From: Corynebacterium striatum ATCC 6940
GTDB taxonomy: Bacteria; Actinomycetota; Actinomycetes; Mycobacteriales; Mycobacteriaceae
Reading direction: 5' to 3'
DNA: 64,000 nt
Assembly: GCF_000159135.1 (NCBI RefSeq)
Contig: NZ_GG667521.1
Span: forward strand, 44,838-108,837
The notes below the pieces were generated by a model. That model saw only the letters and a program-made list of their open reading frames with translations. It was not told the DNA's origin and did no database searches. Every line of letters starts with the position of its first letter. Positions within the stretch are counted from its first letter, which is position 1. Made by a program: the position numbers and the translations under genes. Shown here in pieces: positions 30,705 to 39,335 of this stretch.

Positions 30705-32251
30705 TGACTACCACTGCTCATAAACTGGACGACCTGCGCCAGCGCCTTGAGCGCGCGCAGGACCCAGGCAGCGAGCGCTCCCGCAAGCGCCGCGACGACG
30801 CTGGCCGCTCAACCCCGCGCCAGCGCATCAACGCGCTGCTGGACGAGGGTTCCTTCGTGGAGACTGGCTTGCTGGCCAAGACCCCGGGTGACCCAGACGC
30901 GATTTACTCTGATGGCGTTGTGACCGGTTACGGCCGCGTCAATGGCCGCCCCGTGTGCATTTACGCGCATGACAAGACGGTCTATGGCGGTTCGGTGGGC
31001 GTTATCTTCGGCAAGAAGGTCACCGAGATCATGGACATGGCCATCAAGATTGGCTGCCCGGTTATCGGTATCCAGGATTCCGGCGGCGCCCGTATTCAAG
31101 ACGCCGTGACCTCCCTGGCGATGTATTCAGAGATTGCCCGCCGCCAGCTGCCGCTTAGTGGTCGCAGCCCGCAGATTTCCATCATGATGGGTAAGTCTGC
31201 AGGTGGCGCGGTGTATGCGCCGGTGACAACTGACTTCGTCATCGCTGTCGACGGCGAGGCAGAGATGTACGTGACTGGCCCGAACGTCATCAAAGAGGTG
31301 ACGGGCGAGGAAATCACGTCCCACGACCTTGGTTCGGCGCGCCAGCAGGAGCTCAACGGTAACGTGAGCGCGGTGGTTCCGTCGGAGGAGGACGCGTTCG
31401 ATCTCGTGCGGGACCTGCTGGATCACCTGCCGTTGACCTGCTTTGACCCGGCACCTGAGTTCGATGCGCCTTCCGACGGCGAGGTGGCCGAGGACACCGA
31501 ACTCAACGAGTTCATGCCGGATGACACCAACGCGGGTTACGACATGTTGGAGCTTTTGGCGCAGCTTGGTGACGACGACGAGCTCATCGAGATCCAAGAG
31601 AACTACGCCCCCAACATGATTACCGCCTTCGGCCGTATCGACGGCAAGGCCGTGGGCTTTGTGGCGAATAATCCGATGCACTTGGCGGGCTGTATTGACG
31701 CCGATGCTGCGGATAAGGGCGCCCGCTTTATTCGTATTTGCGATGCTTACAACATCCCGCTGGTGTTCGTGGTCGATACGCCGGGCTACCTGCCGGGCGT
31801 GGAGCAGGAAAAGGCTGGTCTGATTCACCGCGGTGCGAAGTTCGCGTTTGCTGTGGTGGAGGCGACTGTGCCGAAGGTGTCGCTGATTGTGCGCAAGGCT
31901 TATGGCGGTGCGTACGCGGTGATGGGTTCGAAGAACCTGACCGGTGACATCAACCTGGCGTGGCCCACGGCGCAGATTGCCGTGATGGGTTCGGCGGCGG
32001 CTGTGGTGATGATTGCGGGCAAGCAGCTCGACGCCGCGGAGACGCCCGAGCAGCGTGCGATGACCAAGAAGATGTTCATGGACTTCTACGACGAGACCAT
32101 GACCGCGCCGTACGTGGCTGCCGAGAGTGGCTACTTGGATGCGATGGTGGAGCCGAATCAGTCGCGCTTGGCGCTGCGTCAGGCGCTGCGTCAGCTCGCT
32201 GGCAAGACGCAGCATGACCTGCCGAAGAAGCACACCATCTCCCCGATGTAA
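30704..32251 (+). CDS. accD4: Acyl-CoA carboxylase beta subunit AccD4
   Basis: A 515-residue carboxyltransferase, starting at GTG 30704 which overlaps the pks13 stop (TAGTG); GAGGAGAAG lies upstream inside pks13. Crotonase-fold halves carry GGARIQDAVTSLA and MGKSAGGAVYAPV in the first half and FVVDTPGYLPGVEQE with KAYGGAYAVMGSKNL in the second. With an AccA3-type biotin subunit it carboxylates the long-chain acyl-CoA that becomes the alpha branch of mycolic acid. Translational coupling to pks13 fits their joint role. Confidence 0.95.
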
Positions 32252-32364
32252 GTCCCTAGCTATGGGCTGTTGAAGCGGCGCCGTCAAGCAGGTGTGTAAC
32301 GCCGAGCGGTGGGCTGCACGATATCTTTAAGTGAAAACATCCTCGGAAATAAGGAGTAGGAAAA

Positions 32365-32472
32365 ATGCTGTCCAGCATTCTTGACCTCAGCGGCGACGTT
32401 ATCAACCTCGTTATCATGCTGCTCAACCGCGTCGGCGTGACCATCTCTGGTTCGTCCCTGAGCTCGAAGTAG
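32365..32472 (+). CDS. Small amphipathic peptide (35 residues), candidate mycomembrane peptide
   Basis: ATG 32365 to TAG 32472, preceded by AAGGAGTAGGAAAA. The peptide starts MLSSILDLSGDV and ends SGSSLSSK; no cysteine and no signal peptide. Polar residues recur at positions 4, 7, 11, 14, 21 and 28, giving one polar face on an otherwise Leu/Ile/Val-rich helix. Corynebacterial porins PorA and PorH are likewise very short, signal-less amphipathic helices that can be mycolated on serine, and this peptide ends in a serine-rich tail. It has its own 5' region and a strong terminator and lies next to the mycolate genes. Homology to a named porin was not established; it could also be a toxin-like or leader peptide. 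Confidence 0.6.
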   Translation: MLSSILDLSGDVINLVIMLLNRVGVTISGSSLSSK

Positions 32473-32482
32473 CGTTCGCGCG

Positions 32483-32535
32483 CACCCCTCTGCACGGGCC
32501 TCTTCTGGCCGTGTAGAGGGGTGCTTCGTTTTACG
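32483..32535 (+). terminator. Rho-independent terminator after the small peptide gene
   Basis: CACCCCTCT (32483-32491) pairs with AGAGGGGTG (32515-32523), and further inside CAC and GGCC pair with GTG and GGCC around a six-base loop. A modest T stretch (CTTCGTTTTA) follows. It closes the pks13-accD4-peptide unit. Confidence 0.8.
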
Positions 32536-32707
32536 CTCGGTTGGTGGTTTCTGGTGTACACGACGGCACTAGACTTATGCTAGGCGAACTCGGGGCGGAT
32601 CGGAGTTTGCCGGGCGTTATTCTGTCCGTCGAAGAAGCTCAATCCATGGTTTCGTTCAAGATAAATAAAACAAATCGCGTGTAATGATGGACACTAGCTA
32701 AGACGAG

Positions 32708-32722
32708 ATGTAAGGTACATCA
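32708..32722. promoter_or_regulatory. Candidate operator GATGTA-AGG-TACATC before the five-gene cluster
   Basis: A perfect inverted repeat of six bases with a three-base spacer, 40 bases before the ferredoxin start and just after an AT-rich stretch (32655-32690, with TAATGAT) that could supply a -10 element. Position and symmetry suit a dimeric regulator controlling the cluster. No regulator gene lies in the cluster itself. Confidence 0.4.
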
Positions 32723-32761
32723 CTATCAAAGGTGTTGTTAGAGGGATGGGGAGAATGCCTC

Positions 32762-33070
32762 ATGGCGTTAGACTTGACAGCTCGTATTCAGCAGCGAAAA
32801 CCTGATCCGCGCTGGAAACGCCTTCCGCGTTTTATTGCGGGGGGCGAATGTATAAATTGTCAAGAATGTGTTAGACGTTGCCCAGTTGCTTTTGCGGCAA
32901 TCGTGGTTCTTGATCATGGACCTGTGATAATCCCCGAACTCTGCTCAGGTTGTCCGCAGTGTGTGAAAGCTTGCCCGATGGATTGCATATATGAAGATTT
33001 GGAGGGTCAGCGCAACGGTACCCCTGAAGAGCTTTGGAAAAAGGTAGAGCAACGTGAAAACGAATTTTAG
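32762..33070 (+). CDS. Ferredoxin with two [4Fe-4S] clusters
   Basis: A 102-residue protein starting at ATG 32762 after GGGGAGAA. It has two canonical cluster motifs: C30-x2-C33-x2-C36-x3-C40-P and C61-x2-C64-x2-C67-x3-C71-P, so all eight ligands are present, with a charged C-terminal extension of about 25 residues. It carries electrons at low potential. It is the first gene of the five-gene cluster, and its last 17 bases overlap the GTG of the next gene, so the 520-residue protein is the natural electron-accepting partner (inference). Base composition is lower in GC than the flanking envelope genes. Confidence 0.88.
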   Translation: MALDLTARIQQRKPDPRWKRLPRFIAGGECINCQECVRRCPVAFAAIVVLDHGPVIIPELCSGCPQCVKACPMDCIYEDLEGQRNGTPEELWKKVEQRENEF

Positions 33071-34616
33071 CCGGCTTCCAAGCCGAAAAGGCGTGCAAGC
33101 CGGCGCATCAGAGCCGAACTGTTTGGACGTTGAGTCGAAGTTTCATTCACTCTGGTCTGCAATGGAACGTCAAGTAGGGGAAGGAATCGAGGTTTCTCGC
33201 TGGATAGACAAATTGCTTTCGTTTGATGGACGTTTGACCGGAAGTGAGGCGTTGATCAGTCTTTCCCCGCGTGAGAAAGTCTTACGACGATTGCTTCGCG
33301 ATTCTGATTGGAACCCTTGTGGTGAAAAAGACGATCAGGTCGCGCTACGAATCTCCCTTCTAGTGCATGGAAAGATCAAGCTAGAGGTTTTCCCAACTGA
33401 GGAGAAGGTAGATTGCCTCCGTGAGGATGAAATCGGTTATCGAACTGTATTTTGCCCTGACCTGTCCCAAGCGGTTGAACGTGAATTAGAGAGCTGTCAG
33501 AGCAGTTCGATTTCCATTAGTCGTCGCGTATCGCTTGTGATCAAGGAATATCATCAACGAGGAGAGCTCGCCCGAAGGGTTCGAAGTGTGAATCAAGCGC
33601 TCCGGGAAATTCCTCCGGTTTGTTGCTATTGGAATGGCGAAGCTGTTCAGAATTTCAGGGAGCCTAGGTCTCTGCCGAGCCAGCAAGACTGCTCAGCTCA
33701 TGTTTTAGACTTTACTGAAGAGGAGGTCCTAGGCCCGGTTACTGCACGAGTCCTGTATTTTTTCTGGGCCTGTGAGCTCTTGAAAGCTGGCGGTCCGAAT
33801 TCGCTCGAAACTCTCAACGGTCAAGATCTTGGGAGTGTAACGAAGCGTCGGCTTCCGCAAGGTTTAGAAAATGAGAAGTGTCGACGGATCGAGGGCGTTA
33901 CCCGTCGCAAGATTGTATCGGAAGTGGACATTACTAACTCTGCCGAGGGAGACACGAACCCCTCGAAGCTCTGCGAGGACCGAGAGTACACGCTCGCAGG
34001 TTTTGTCGAGCTGGCCTCTGAAACTATTGAACAGATAAAGTTTCAGACGCGAAGCGACGTTGTTATGACCAGGGGATTTCGGGAGATCGGGGCGCTAAGG
34101 AAGGCTCTTGATGAGGGGACGATTGAAGAGCTTTCCCGCTTTGACATGTACTCACATTACTGTTGGGTACTAGGCGGGGATCGGCATACTGAGGACGAGC
34201 TACACGCAATTTCGTCTCGAATGCGATACAACTCGTGGCATCTTCAGCCTTGGGGAAACACTTCGCCGGCGGAAATGTGTCCAATGAGGTATCACCCAGC
34301 TACTCTGCCAGATATTTCGTCTAACCTGGACTTTCACCATACTGGACACATTCGATACTCCGTAAGGCATGCGATTCGAGCCCCCTATTCTCTGAGCCAT
34401 GGAGGAGAACAGCTTCTTGGTTTCGGTGATATTAGAGCAATGCGACAATCCGGAGAGCGCTATACCGATGAGGACCTCATGAATTGTGTCACGGCTTCGC
34501 GCCGAATGGGGGAATACCTCAGTGCACTGTTGGAACAATCATCTGTGACTGAGTTTTCGGCTGAAAGTTGTCGTTTTCCTGAATCCTTGGGCGATCGGAT
34601 AGCAAATGGTTGTTGA
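33054..34616 (+). CDS. Unrecognised 520-residue protein of the biosynthetic cluster
   Basis: Starts at GTG 33054 within the ferredoxin gene, after AAGGTAGAGC, and overlaps the MFS gene by 11 bases. I do not recognise the family. The protein is soluble, with no signal peptide. The N-terminal two thirds are charged and variable in character, with an adjacent cysteine pair in PPVCCYWNG. The last 170 residues look like the conserved catalytic part and are rich in His, Trp, Tyr and Arg: DMYSHYCWVLGGDRH, RMRYNSWHLQPWGN, FHHTGHIRYSVRHAIRAPY. Several of these histidines could hold a metal, and the coupled ferredoxin suggests a redox or oxygenase reaction. That is inference; no CxxxCxxC radical-SAM motif, P450 heme signature or Rossmann motif was seen. 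Confidence 0.8.
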   Translation: MKTNFSRLPSRKGVQAGASEPNCLDVESKFHSLWSAMERQVGEGIEVSRWIDKLLSFDGRLTGSEALISLSPREKVLRRLLRDSDWNPCGEKDDQVALRISLLVHGKIKLEVFPTEEKVDCLREDEIGYRTVFCPDLSQAVERELESCQSSSISISRRVSLVIKEYHQRGELARRVRSVNQALREIPPVCCYWNGEAVQNFREPRSLPSQQDCSAHVLDFTEEEVLGPVTARVLYFFWACELLKAGGPNSLETLNGQDLGSVTKRRLPQGLENEKCRRIEGVTRRKIVSEVDITNSAEGDTNPSKLCEDREYTLAGFVELASETIEQIKFQTRSDVVMTRGFREIGALRKALDEGTIEELSRFDMYSHYCWVLGGDRHTEDELHAISSRMRYNSWHLQPWGNTSPAEMCPMRYHPATLPDISSNLDFHHTGHIRYSVRHAIRAPYSLSHGGEQLLGFGDIRAMRQSGERYTDEDLMNCVTASRRMGEYLSALLEQSSVTEFSAESCRFPESLGDRIANGC

Positions 34617-35796
34617 CGCACGTGTGACGCGGCTGGCTCGATATAGTTTTGTGTTTGACTATTTTCTGTCGCATCTCGGCTACTTCGCTGTGATGCCGAT
34701 TCTGGCGCTCTGGCTTCCCGATAAGGTTTCTCCGTTCATCGCTGGTTGTGCGATGGCTGCCTTTGGCATTTCGGTAAGAGCATCAACCTTGGTGATGGGG
34801 AGACTCCTACGGTTGCTCCCCTTCGCTGCGGCCATGCAGATTGGTCTAGTTGCCGCGTCAGTTTCTTTCTTTATTATCGGATTGCAGCCTAATGTGGCGA
34901 TACTCGTCGTTGCCTTGCTCTTGGCTGGAGCAGGAATAAACATGAATGGATCGAGTATTCGGCACTACCTTGTTGAATCTGAAGCATCTGAGACGACTAA
35001 GTTAGAGATTTTTGGATCGATCAATATTGCGGTGAACGTCTCGGCAGCGGTCGGGCCAGTCATCGGCAATGTCTTGTTCTCATCGGCGTCGAATGTGATC
35101 TTTTTTTATACCGCTGCGTGCTACTTGGCCGCTGCAGTTGTACCGGCGTTGACGTTGTCATACAAGCTAAGACCTCGGAAAGCTGACGTCCGGGGTTCCT
35201 TTGCTCGTAGGGTAATTCAGCCCCTAGGCAAGGCACCTGTGCGTTGGGTTGTTCTCGGCGTGGTGGTTGGGTACATGCTTTATAGTCAGCTCTTTTCTTC
35301 CATAGCGGTAGCAGTCAGTGCGCATTACACGTCGCCGGTCATCCGAGGAGCGGTATTTGCGGTAAATGCCCTTTCGGTGGTACTGCTTCAGCCTCTGGGT
35401 ACGCGATTGATTAAGAAAGCACGAGATAGCGGACTATCGAATCAGACGTTGGTGCTGGTTTCTCCTTTAGTTTTTGTAATTGCCCTGGTCGCGGTGAAAA
35501 TTAATCCATTTCTTGGGATCATCATTTTTTCTTTCGCGGAGACTCTTTTTATTCCGCTAGTGGATGCAGCGCTTCTTTCGTTACCAATGACGGGTTCTTT
35601 AGAAGCGGTTCAGGCGCGACAGTTAGTGGTTGCCACTGGGGAAGGAATCGGTCTTGGGCTTGGTGTCATCGTTGCTCCTCAATGGATCGCGTTGTCTGCT
35701 GCCGTGCTTATTGTCTGCTGCTTTGTTGTGCGCTTAATGAGTGGAGAACATGACGCTAAACAATGCGACAAGGGTCCATCCTCGGCTAAGCATTGA
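34606..35796 (+). CDS. MFS transporter, probable exporter of the cluster product
   Basis: A 396-residue protein with about twelve membrane segments in two six-helix halves separated by a basic loop (SYKLRPRKADVRGSFARRV), as in drug-exporter MFS proteins. FGISVRASTLVMGRLLRLLP covers the loop 2-3 region, where a weak motif A is expected. ATG 34606 overlaps the previous gene by 11 bases, and the stop lies inside the start region of the double ATP-grasp gene. Its place inside a ligase-containing operon indicates export of, and self-protection against, the product. Substrate unknown. Confidence 0.85.
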   Translation: MVVDARVTRLARYSFVFDYFLSHLGYFAVMPILALWLPDKVSPFIAGCAMAAFGISVRASTLVMGRLLRLLPFAAAMQIGLVAASVSFFIIGLQPNVAILVVALLLAGAGINMNGSSIRHYLVESEASETTKLEIFGSINIAVNVSAAVGPVIGNVLFSSASNVIFFYTAACYLAAAVVPALTLSYKLRPRKADVRGSFARRVIQPLGKAPVRWVVLGVVVGYMLYSQLFSSIAVAVSAHYTSPVIRGAVFAVNALSVVLLQPLGTRLIKKARDSGLSNQTLVLVSPLVFVIALVAVKINPFLGIIIFSFAETLFIPLVDAALLSLPMTGSLEAVQARQLVVATGEGIGLGLGVIVAPQWIALSAAVLIVCCFVVRLMSGEHDAKQCDKGPSSAKH

Positions 35797-38215
35797 GAGC
35801 GCGGCTATTGACACTGAAACTGACAAACCAACAAACAGATCAATGAAAAAGGCGATGAATATGAAATTGAACGAACGCTTTGCAGATGGTTCCGGCAGTT
35901 CTCCTCGAACGCTGACGCTAGTGATGTTTGGCTATAATCACGAGGCACTTTGCGCTCTTGCCGAGGCAGACACAGAATTCTGCGTCATCGTGGTGGAGGA
36001 GCGTTCACTGTATGAAAAGAAGGGACTCGAAAAGCGATCTGCTGATCCTCGAATTCGATCTGTTCTTTCGCGGTGGGAGTGGTGCGAGTATCAGAACAAC
36101 TCTGATGCAGCTGTTGAATGCATCCGTGAGCTTTTAAAGGATACGCATATCGATGGCATCGTGCCGGGCTTGGAGTATGCCGTAGGTGCTGCCAATGCTG
36201 CAGCTCGCGCCGTCGGCCTGCCGCATGCAGGGGAAGATGCTCCCTTACGAGATAAAATTGCGTTCCGCCGCTGTGTGGGCGGAGTTCAATGGACTGAGGT
36301 TAAGAGCGAAAGCGACATCTTCGAGCCTCCCTGTGTGATTAAGCCAGCGAACCGTCAAGCCTCACTTGGTGTCTCAATCATTCGTTCATCAGAAGAAATT
36401 TCGTCGGCGTGGACTCATACGTCGACCGCACGCGAACCTCGCCAGGAAGCGGGCCGACCATGGGATACTCGCTACATTTGCGAGAGCTTGATAGAGGGAG
36501 ATGAGACGTCGGCCGAATGCCTCGTAGTCGATGGTGATGTGGTGTTTCTGAACATTACGAGCAAAGAGACTAGCGGTGCCGTGGAATTAGGACACGAAGT
36601 AGGACAGCACAATCCTGGGGTGGAGGAGGCCATGCGGGACTTGGTGTCGAAATTGGGGGTGCAGACCGCTCTACTGCATGCCGAATTCAAGGGCACCACA
36701 CCCATCGAATGCGCAGGCCGCCCACCAGGCGACCGAATCATGCTTCTCATTGGTCGGGCGTGGGGAGTAAATCTCTATGAGCAGTGGGCACGTGCTATGT
36801 GCCAATATACGGTTTCAGTGCCACAACAACCTAGTTCTTCAGCAGCTATTCGCTTCATTCATGCGCCGCGGGGTTTGGTACGGAGCATTGAAGATCCAAC
36901 GGGACATGGCGTTATCACAGTTGAACCGAATACCTGGGTCTCCGAACTAGCATGTTCGTGGGACAGAGTAGGTTTCGTGGAAGCTGATACGCATGCGGAC
37001 GCAGTTCGCCGCGCATCGCAGGTTCGTTTCAAGATGGCCAACGATGTAGTTCTCTATCTCAACCACCGGAGGACTGCAGCGGAATGGACACCAGCGTTCG
37101 AAGCATCTGATGGTGCGGTGCTTCTCACTGACAAGGAAGTTCGACCTGCCGGCATCGTAGAGACAGTGCAGCTCGATACCAATGACCAAGATGCTGTCAC
37201 TGCAACAGTGGATGAATTGTCATCCCGCTACGACATCCGTGGAGTTGTCACTTTCAGCGACCGTGATGTAGAGACGGTGTCCTTGCTTGCCGATAAACTC
37301 GGCCTTCCTGCACCATCGCAGGCCGCTGCTCTGAAGGCACGGAACAAATTTGAGATGCGAAAGGCCGTGCAAAGTATCGCACCGCATATGGTTCCTTCCT
37401 TTTCGTTTATTGAGCCGGGGGATAATGCACAATCGGTAATGGAGGGTGCAGGAATCACGGTCCCGTGTGTGGTTAAGCCAGTGGATGCTTCTGGATCTCG
37501 AGGGTTTTCCCTGTGCCATACGGCGGACGAAGTCTCGGCTGCGGTGTCCCGATGGGGCGGACCGATGGTAGTGGAGGAGTTACTGACCGGAAGTGAACAC
37601 AGCGCTGAGGGATATGTGTACGAGGGGGACGTTCATCTCATAGGCGTGACAGATAAAACGACTACAGCTAAGTTTCGATTGGAAATTGGGCAGGTTTTTC
37701 CATCGGCCGTAGAGGGCATTCAGGATGCGGTGAAGCCGCTTCTACAAGCGACAATCAAAGCCCTCGGAATCAATAATTGTGCGTTCCATATGGAATTCTT
37801 CTTTGATGCTAGAACATCAACAGTTAAGTTGGTCGAGATTGCTGCTCGACCAGGTGGAGACTACATTGCCTCCCACTTGGTACCGCAGGTAACCGGTGTA
37901 TCCTTCGCTCGTGATTTGGTACGCATTGCAACGGGGCAAAGACCTTCATTTGCAGTGCCCCGTGATGGCTATGTGGCGGCAACATTCAAGCTACATACTG
38001 ATAAAGAGGGAGTACTTAAATCTATGGGTCAGCTTCCTACTGCTCCTATCGTCGTAGAATCCCAACAACACGTGCATGTCGGCGATGTGATTACGCAACC
38101 CCCTGCCGACACATTGAGTTCAATCCTTGCGGAAGTTGTAGTAGTCGCGGCGTCTCGGAGAGAGATTGAAGCTTTTGAATCGAGACTTCGGGAAGTGGAG
38201 GTCGTCGTTGAATAA
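35750..38215 (+). CDS. Tandem (double) ATP-grasp ligase
   Basis: About 821 residues comprising two complete ATP-grasp modules in one chain. Module 1 (about 50-430): pre-ATP-grasp LTLVMFGYNHEAL, ATP-lysine region PCVIKPANRQASLGVSII, and the metal/phosphate end EFKGTTPIECAGRPPGDRI. Module 2 (about 440-815): VKPVDASGSRGFSL, EGYVYEGDVHLIGVTDK, and MEFFFDAR then LVEIAARPGGDYI. The E-x-x-x-RPGGD ending is that of L-amino-acid ligases and carnosine-synthase-like enzymes, which join a carboxylate to an amine through an acyl phosphate. ATG 35750 after GTGGAGAAC is used; other in-frame starts are 35741, 35843 and 35861. Two modules plus the next gene make three ligase sites, predicting a product with several amide bonds. 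Confidence 0.85.
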   Translation: MTLNNATRVHPRLSIESAAIDTETDKPTNRSMKKAMNMKLNERFADGSGSSPRTLTLVMFGYNHEALCALAEADTEFCVIVVEERSLYEKKGLEKRSADPRIRSVLSRWEWCEYQNNSDAAVECIRELLKDTHIDGIVPGLEYAVGAANAAARAVGLPHAGEDAPLRDKIAFRRCVGGVQWTEVKSESDIFEPPCVIKPANRQASLGVSIIRSSEEISSAWTHTSTAREPRQEAGRPWDTRYICESLIEGDETSAECLVVDGDVVFLNITSKETSGAVELGHEVGQHNPGVEEAMRDLVSKLGVQTALLHAEFKGTTPIECAGRPPGDRIMLLIGRAWGVNLYEQWARAMCQYTVSVPQQPSSSAAIRFIHAPRGLVRSIEDPTGHGVITVEPNTWVSELACSWDRVGFVEADTHADAVRRASQVRFKMANDVVLYLNHRRTAAEWTPAFEASDGAVLLTDKEVRPAGIVETVQLDTNDQDAVTATVDELSSRYDIRGVVTFSDRDVETVSLLADKLGLPAPSQAAALKARNKFEMRKAVQSIAPHMVPSFSFIEPGDNAQSVMEGAGITVPCVVKPVDASGSRGFSLCHTADEVSAAVSRWGGPMVVEELLTGSEHSAEGYVYEGDVHLIGVTDKTTTAKFRLEIGQVFPSAVEGIQDAVKPLLQATIKALGINNCAFHMEFFFDARTSTVKLVEIAARPGGDYIASHLVPQVTGVSFARDLVRIATGQRPSFAVPRDGYVAATFKLHTDKEGVLKSMGQLPTAPIVVESQQHVHVGDVITQPPADTLSSILAEVVVVAASRREIEAFESRLREVEVVVE

Positions 38216-39335
38216 GCAACGAATAGGCTTGGTCGGCGCATTCCCTCGGATGCCGCACGGTCATCATCAGCTAGGCATGCTTCGAGATGCCGCTGCTCGC
38301 CAAGGCGTAGAGCTCATCGAATTAGACGGGAAGAACCTCGACGAGGCGCTCGCTCGGAAGGAATCAACTGGATACAGTGACTGTGAAGGCTACGTATGCT
38401 TCCGCGAAGACTACACATATCAGACCGCTCTTCTCGACGATTCTGGTAACGCTCCAGAGGACGTAGCTAGATTGAAGCGGAAGGATGAGGCTCGTCAATG
38501 CTTGCGCGATGCTGGTTTCGAACAACCGGCGACGGCAGAGGAACCGCGAGATATACCAGGTCCTTGGGTCGTGAAGCCTCGCAGCGGATCAGGTAGTGCT
38601 GGAGTGAGTGTTCACACTGATCTCGAGAGTGCGAGGGAGGCGCTCCGAACACTGTCGGACGGCTTCGTCGAAACATTCGTCCAAGGCACTGAGTTTTCAG
38701 CGGAGGGATACTTCTACGCCTCCGAACCTGTCGTAGTCGGTATCACCGATAAGAGGCTTGAGGGCGTGGTGGAAATCGGCCACCGTTACCCTAGCGTCCT
38801 TCTCTCCGATCATGAAGAAGAGATAGCCGCATCTGTCATTTCTGCCCTAAACACATGGGGACTGAACGCGGGGCTCTTTCATGTCGAGGGCTGGTGGGTG
38901 GACGGCCAGGGGGTGGTTCTAGGTGAAGGGCATGTGCGCCCAGGCGGCGACTTCATTCACCTACTTGTCAGTTCTGTACATGGTGCAAACATTTTTGATC
39001 CTCTCATTGCAGATGCTTTGCGCCAGCACGGTAGAAAAAACGCTCTTAACGATGGATTTGTCTTTCCTCAACGGCGCGATGGTCACAGTAGCGCTGTTCG
39101 CTATATCCAAGTCCCTCCCGGAACTATCACAGCCGTTAGTGGGGTCGAAGAAGCGCTATCGGAGCCAGGAATTCTTGCTGGCTATTGCACAGCGGAACCT
39201 GGTGTAAGGGTGGAGACTGCGAGTTCTTCAACAGAGCGACTTGGTTGCCTCGTAGCGCATGCCTGCGGTGGAGAAGATCCGGAAGATATTCTGGATCGCG
39301 CAATGGGTAAGTTGCGGATTACCGTGAGCAATTAG
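38208..39335 (+). CDS. ATP-grasp ligase (single module)
   Basis: A 375-residue carboxylate-amine ligase of the same type as the two modules upstream. The start is TTG 38208, seven bases into the end of the previous gene, with GTGGAGG at ideal spacing. It has GLVGAFPRMPHGHHQLG at the start, PWVVKPRSGSGSAGVSV for ATP, EGYFYASEPVVVGITDK, and FHVEGWWVDG followed by GEGHVRPGGDFIHLL. The E-x-x-x-R-PGGD arrangement is kept but the preceding residues differ from module 2. The stop shares two bases with the stop of the convergent DUF3054 gene (TTAG), so the cluster ends with no spacer. It probably adds another building block to the same product. Confidence 0.87.
   Translation: MNKQRIGLVGAFPRMPHGHHQLGMLRDAAARQGVELIELDGKNLDEALARKESTGYSDCEGYVCFREDYTYQTALLDDSGNAPEDVARLKRKDEARQCLRDAGFEQPATAEEPRDIPGPWVVKPRSGSGSAGVSVHTDLESAREALRTLSDGFVETFVQGTEFSAEGYFYASEPVVVGITDKRLEGVVEIGHRYPSVLLSDHEEEIAASVISALNTWGLNAGLFHVEGWWVDGQGVVLGEGHVRPGGDFIHLLVSSVHGANIFDPLIADALRQHGRKNALNDGFVFPQRRDGHSSAVRYIQVPPGTITAVSGVEEALSEPGILAGYCTAEPGVRVETASSSTERLGCLVAHACGGEDPEDILDRAMGKLRITVSN

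Noticed and set aside
32365..32472. Small peptide as a RiPP precursor for the ATP-grasp cluster
   Set aside because: A strong terminator and about 290 bases separate it from the cluster, its base composition follows the accD4 side, and it has no leader/core layout; kept only as a remote alternative.
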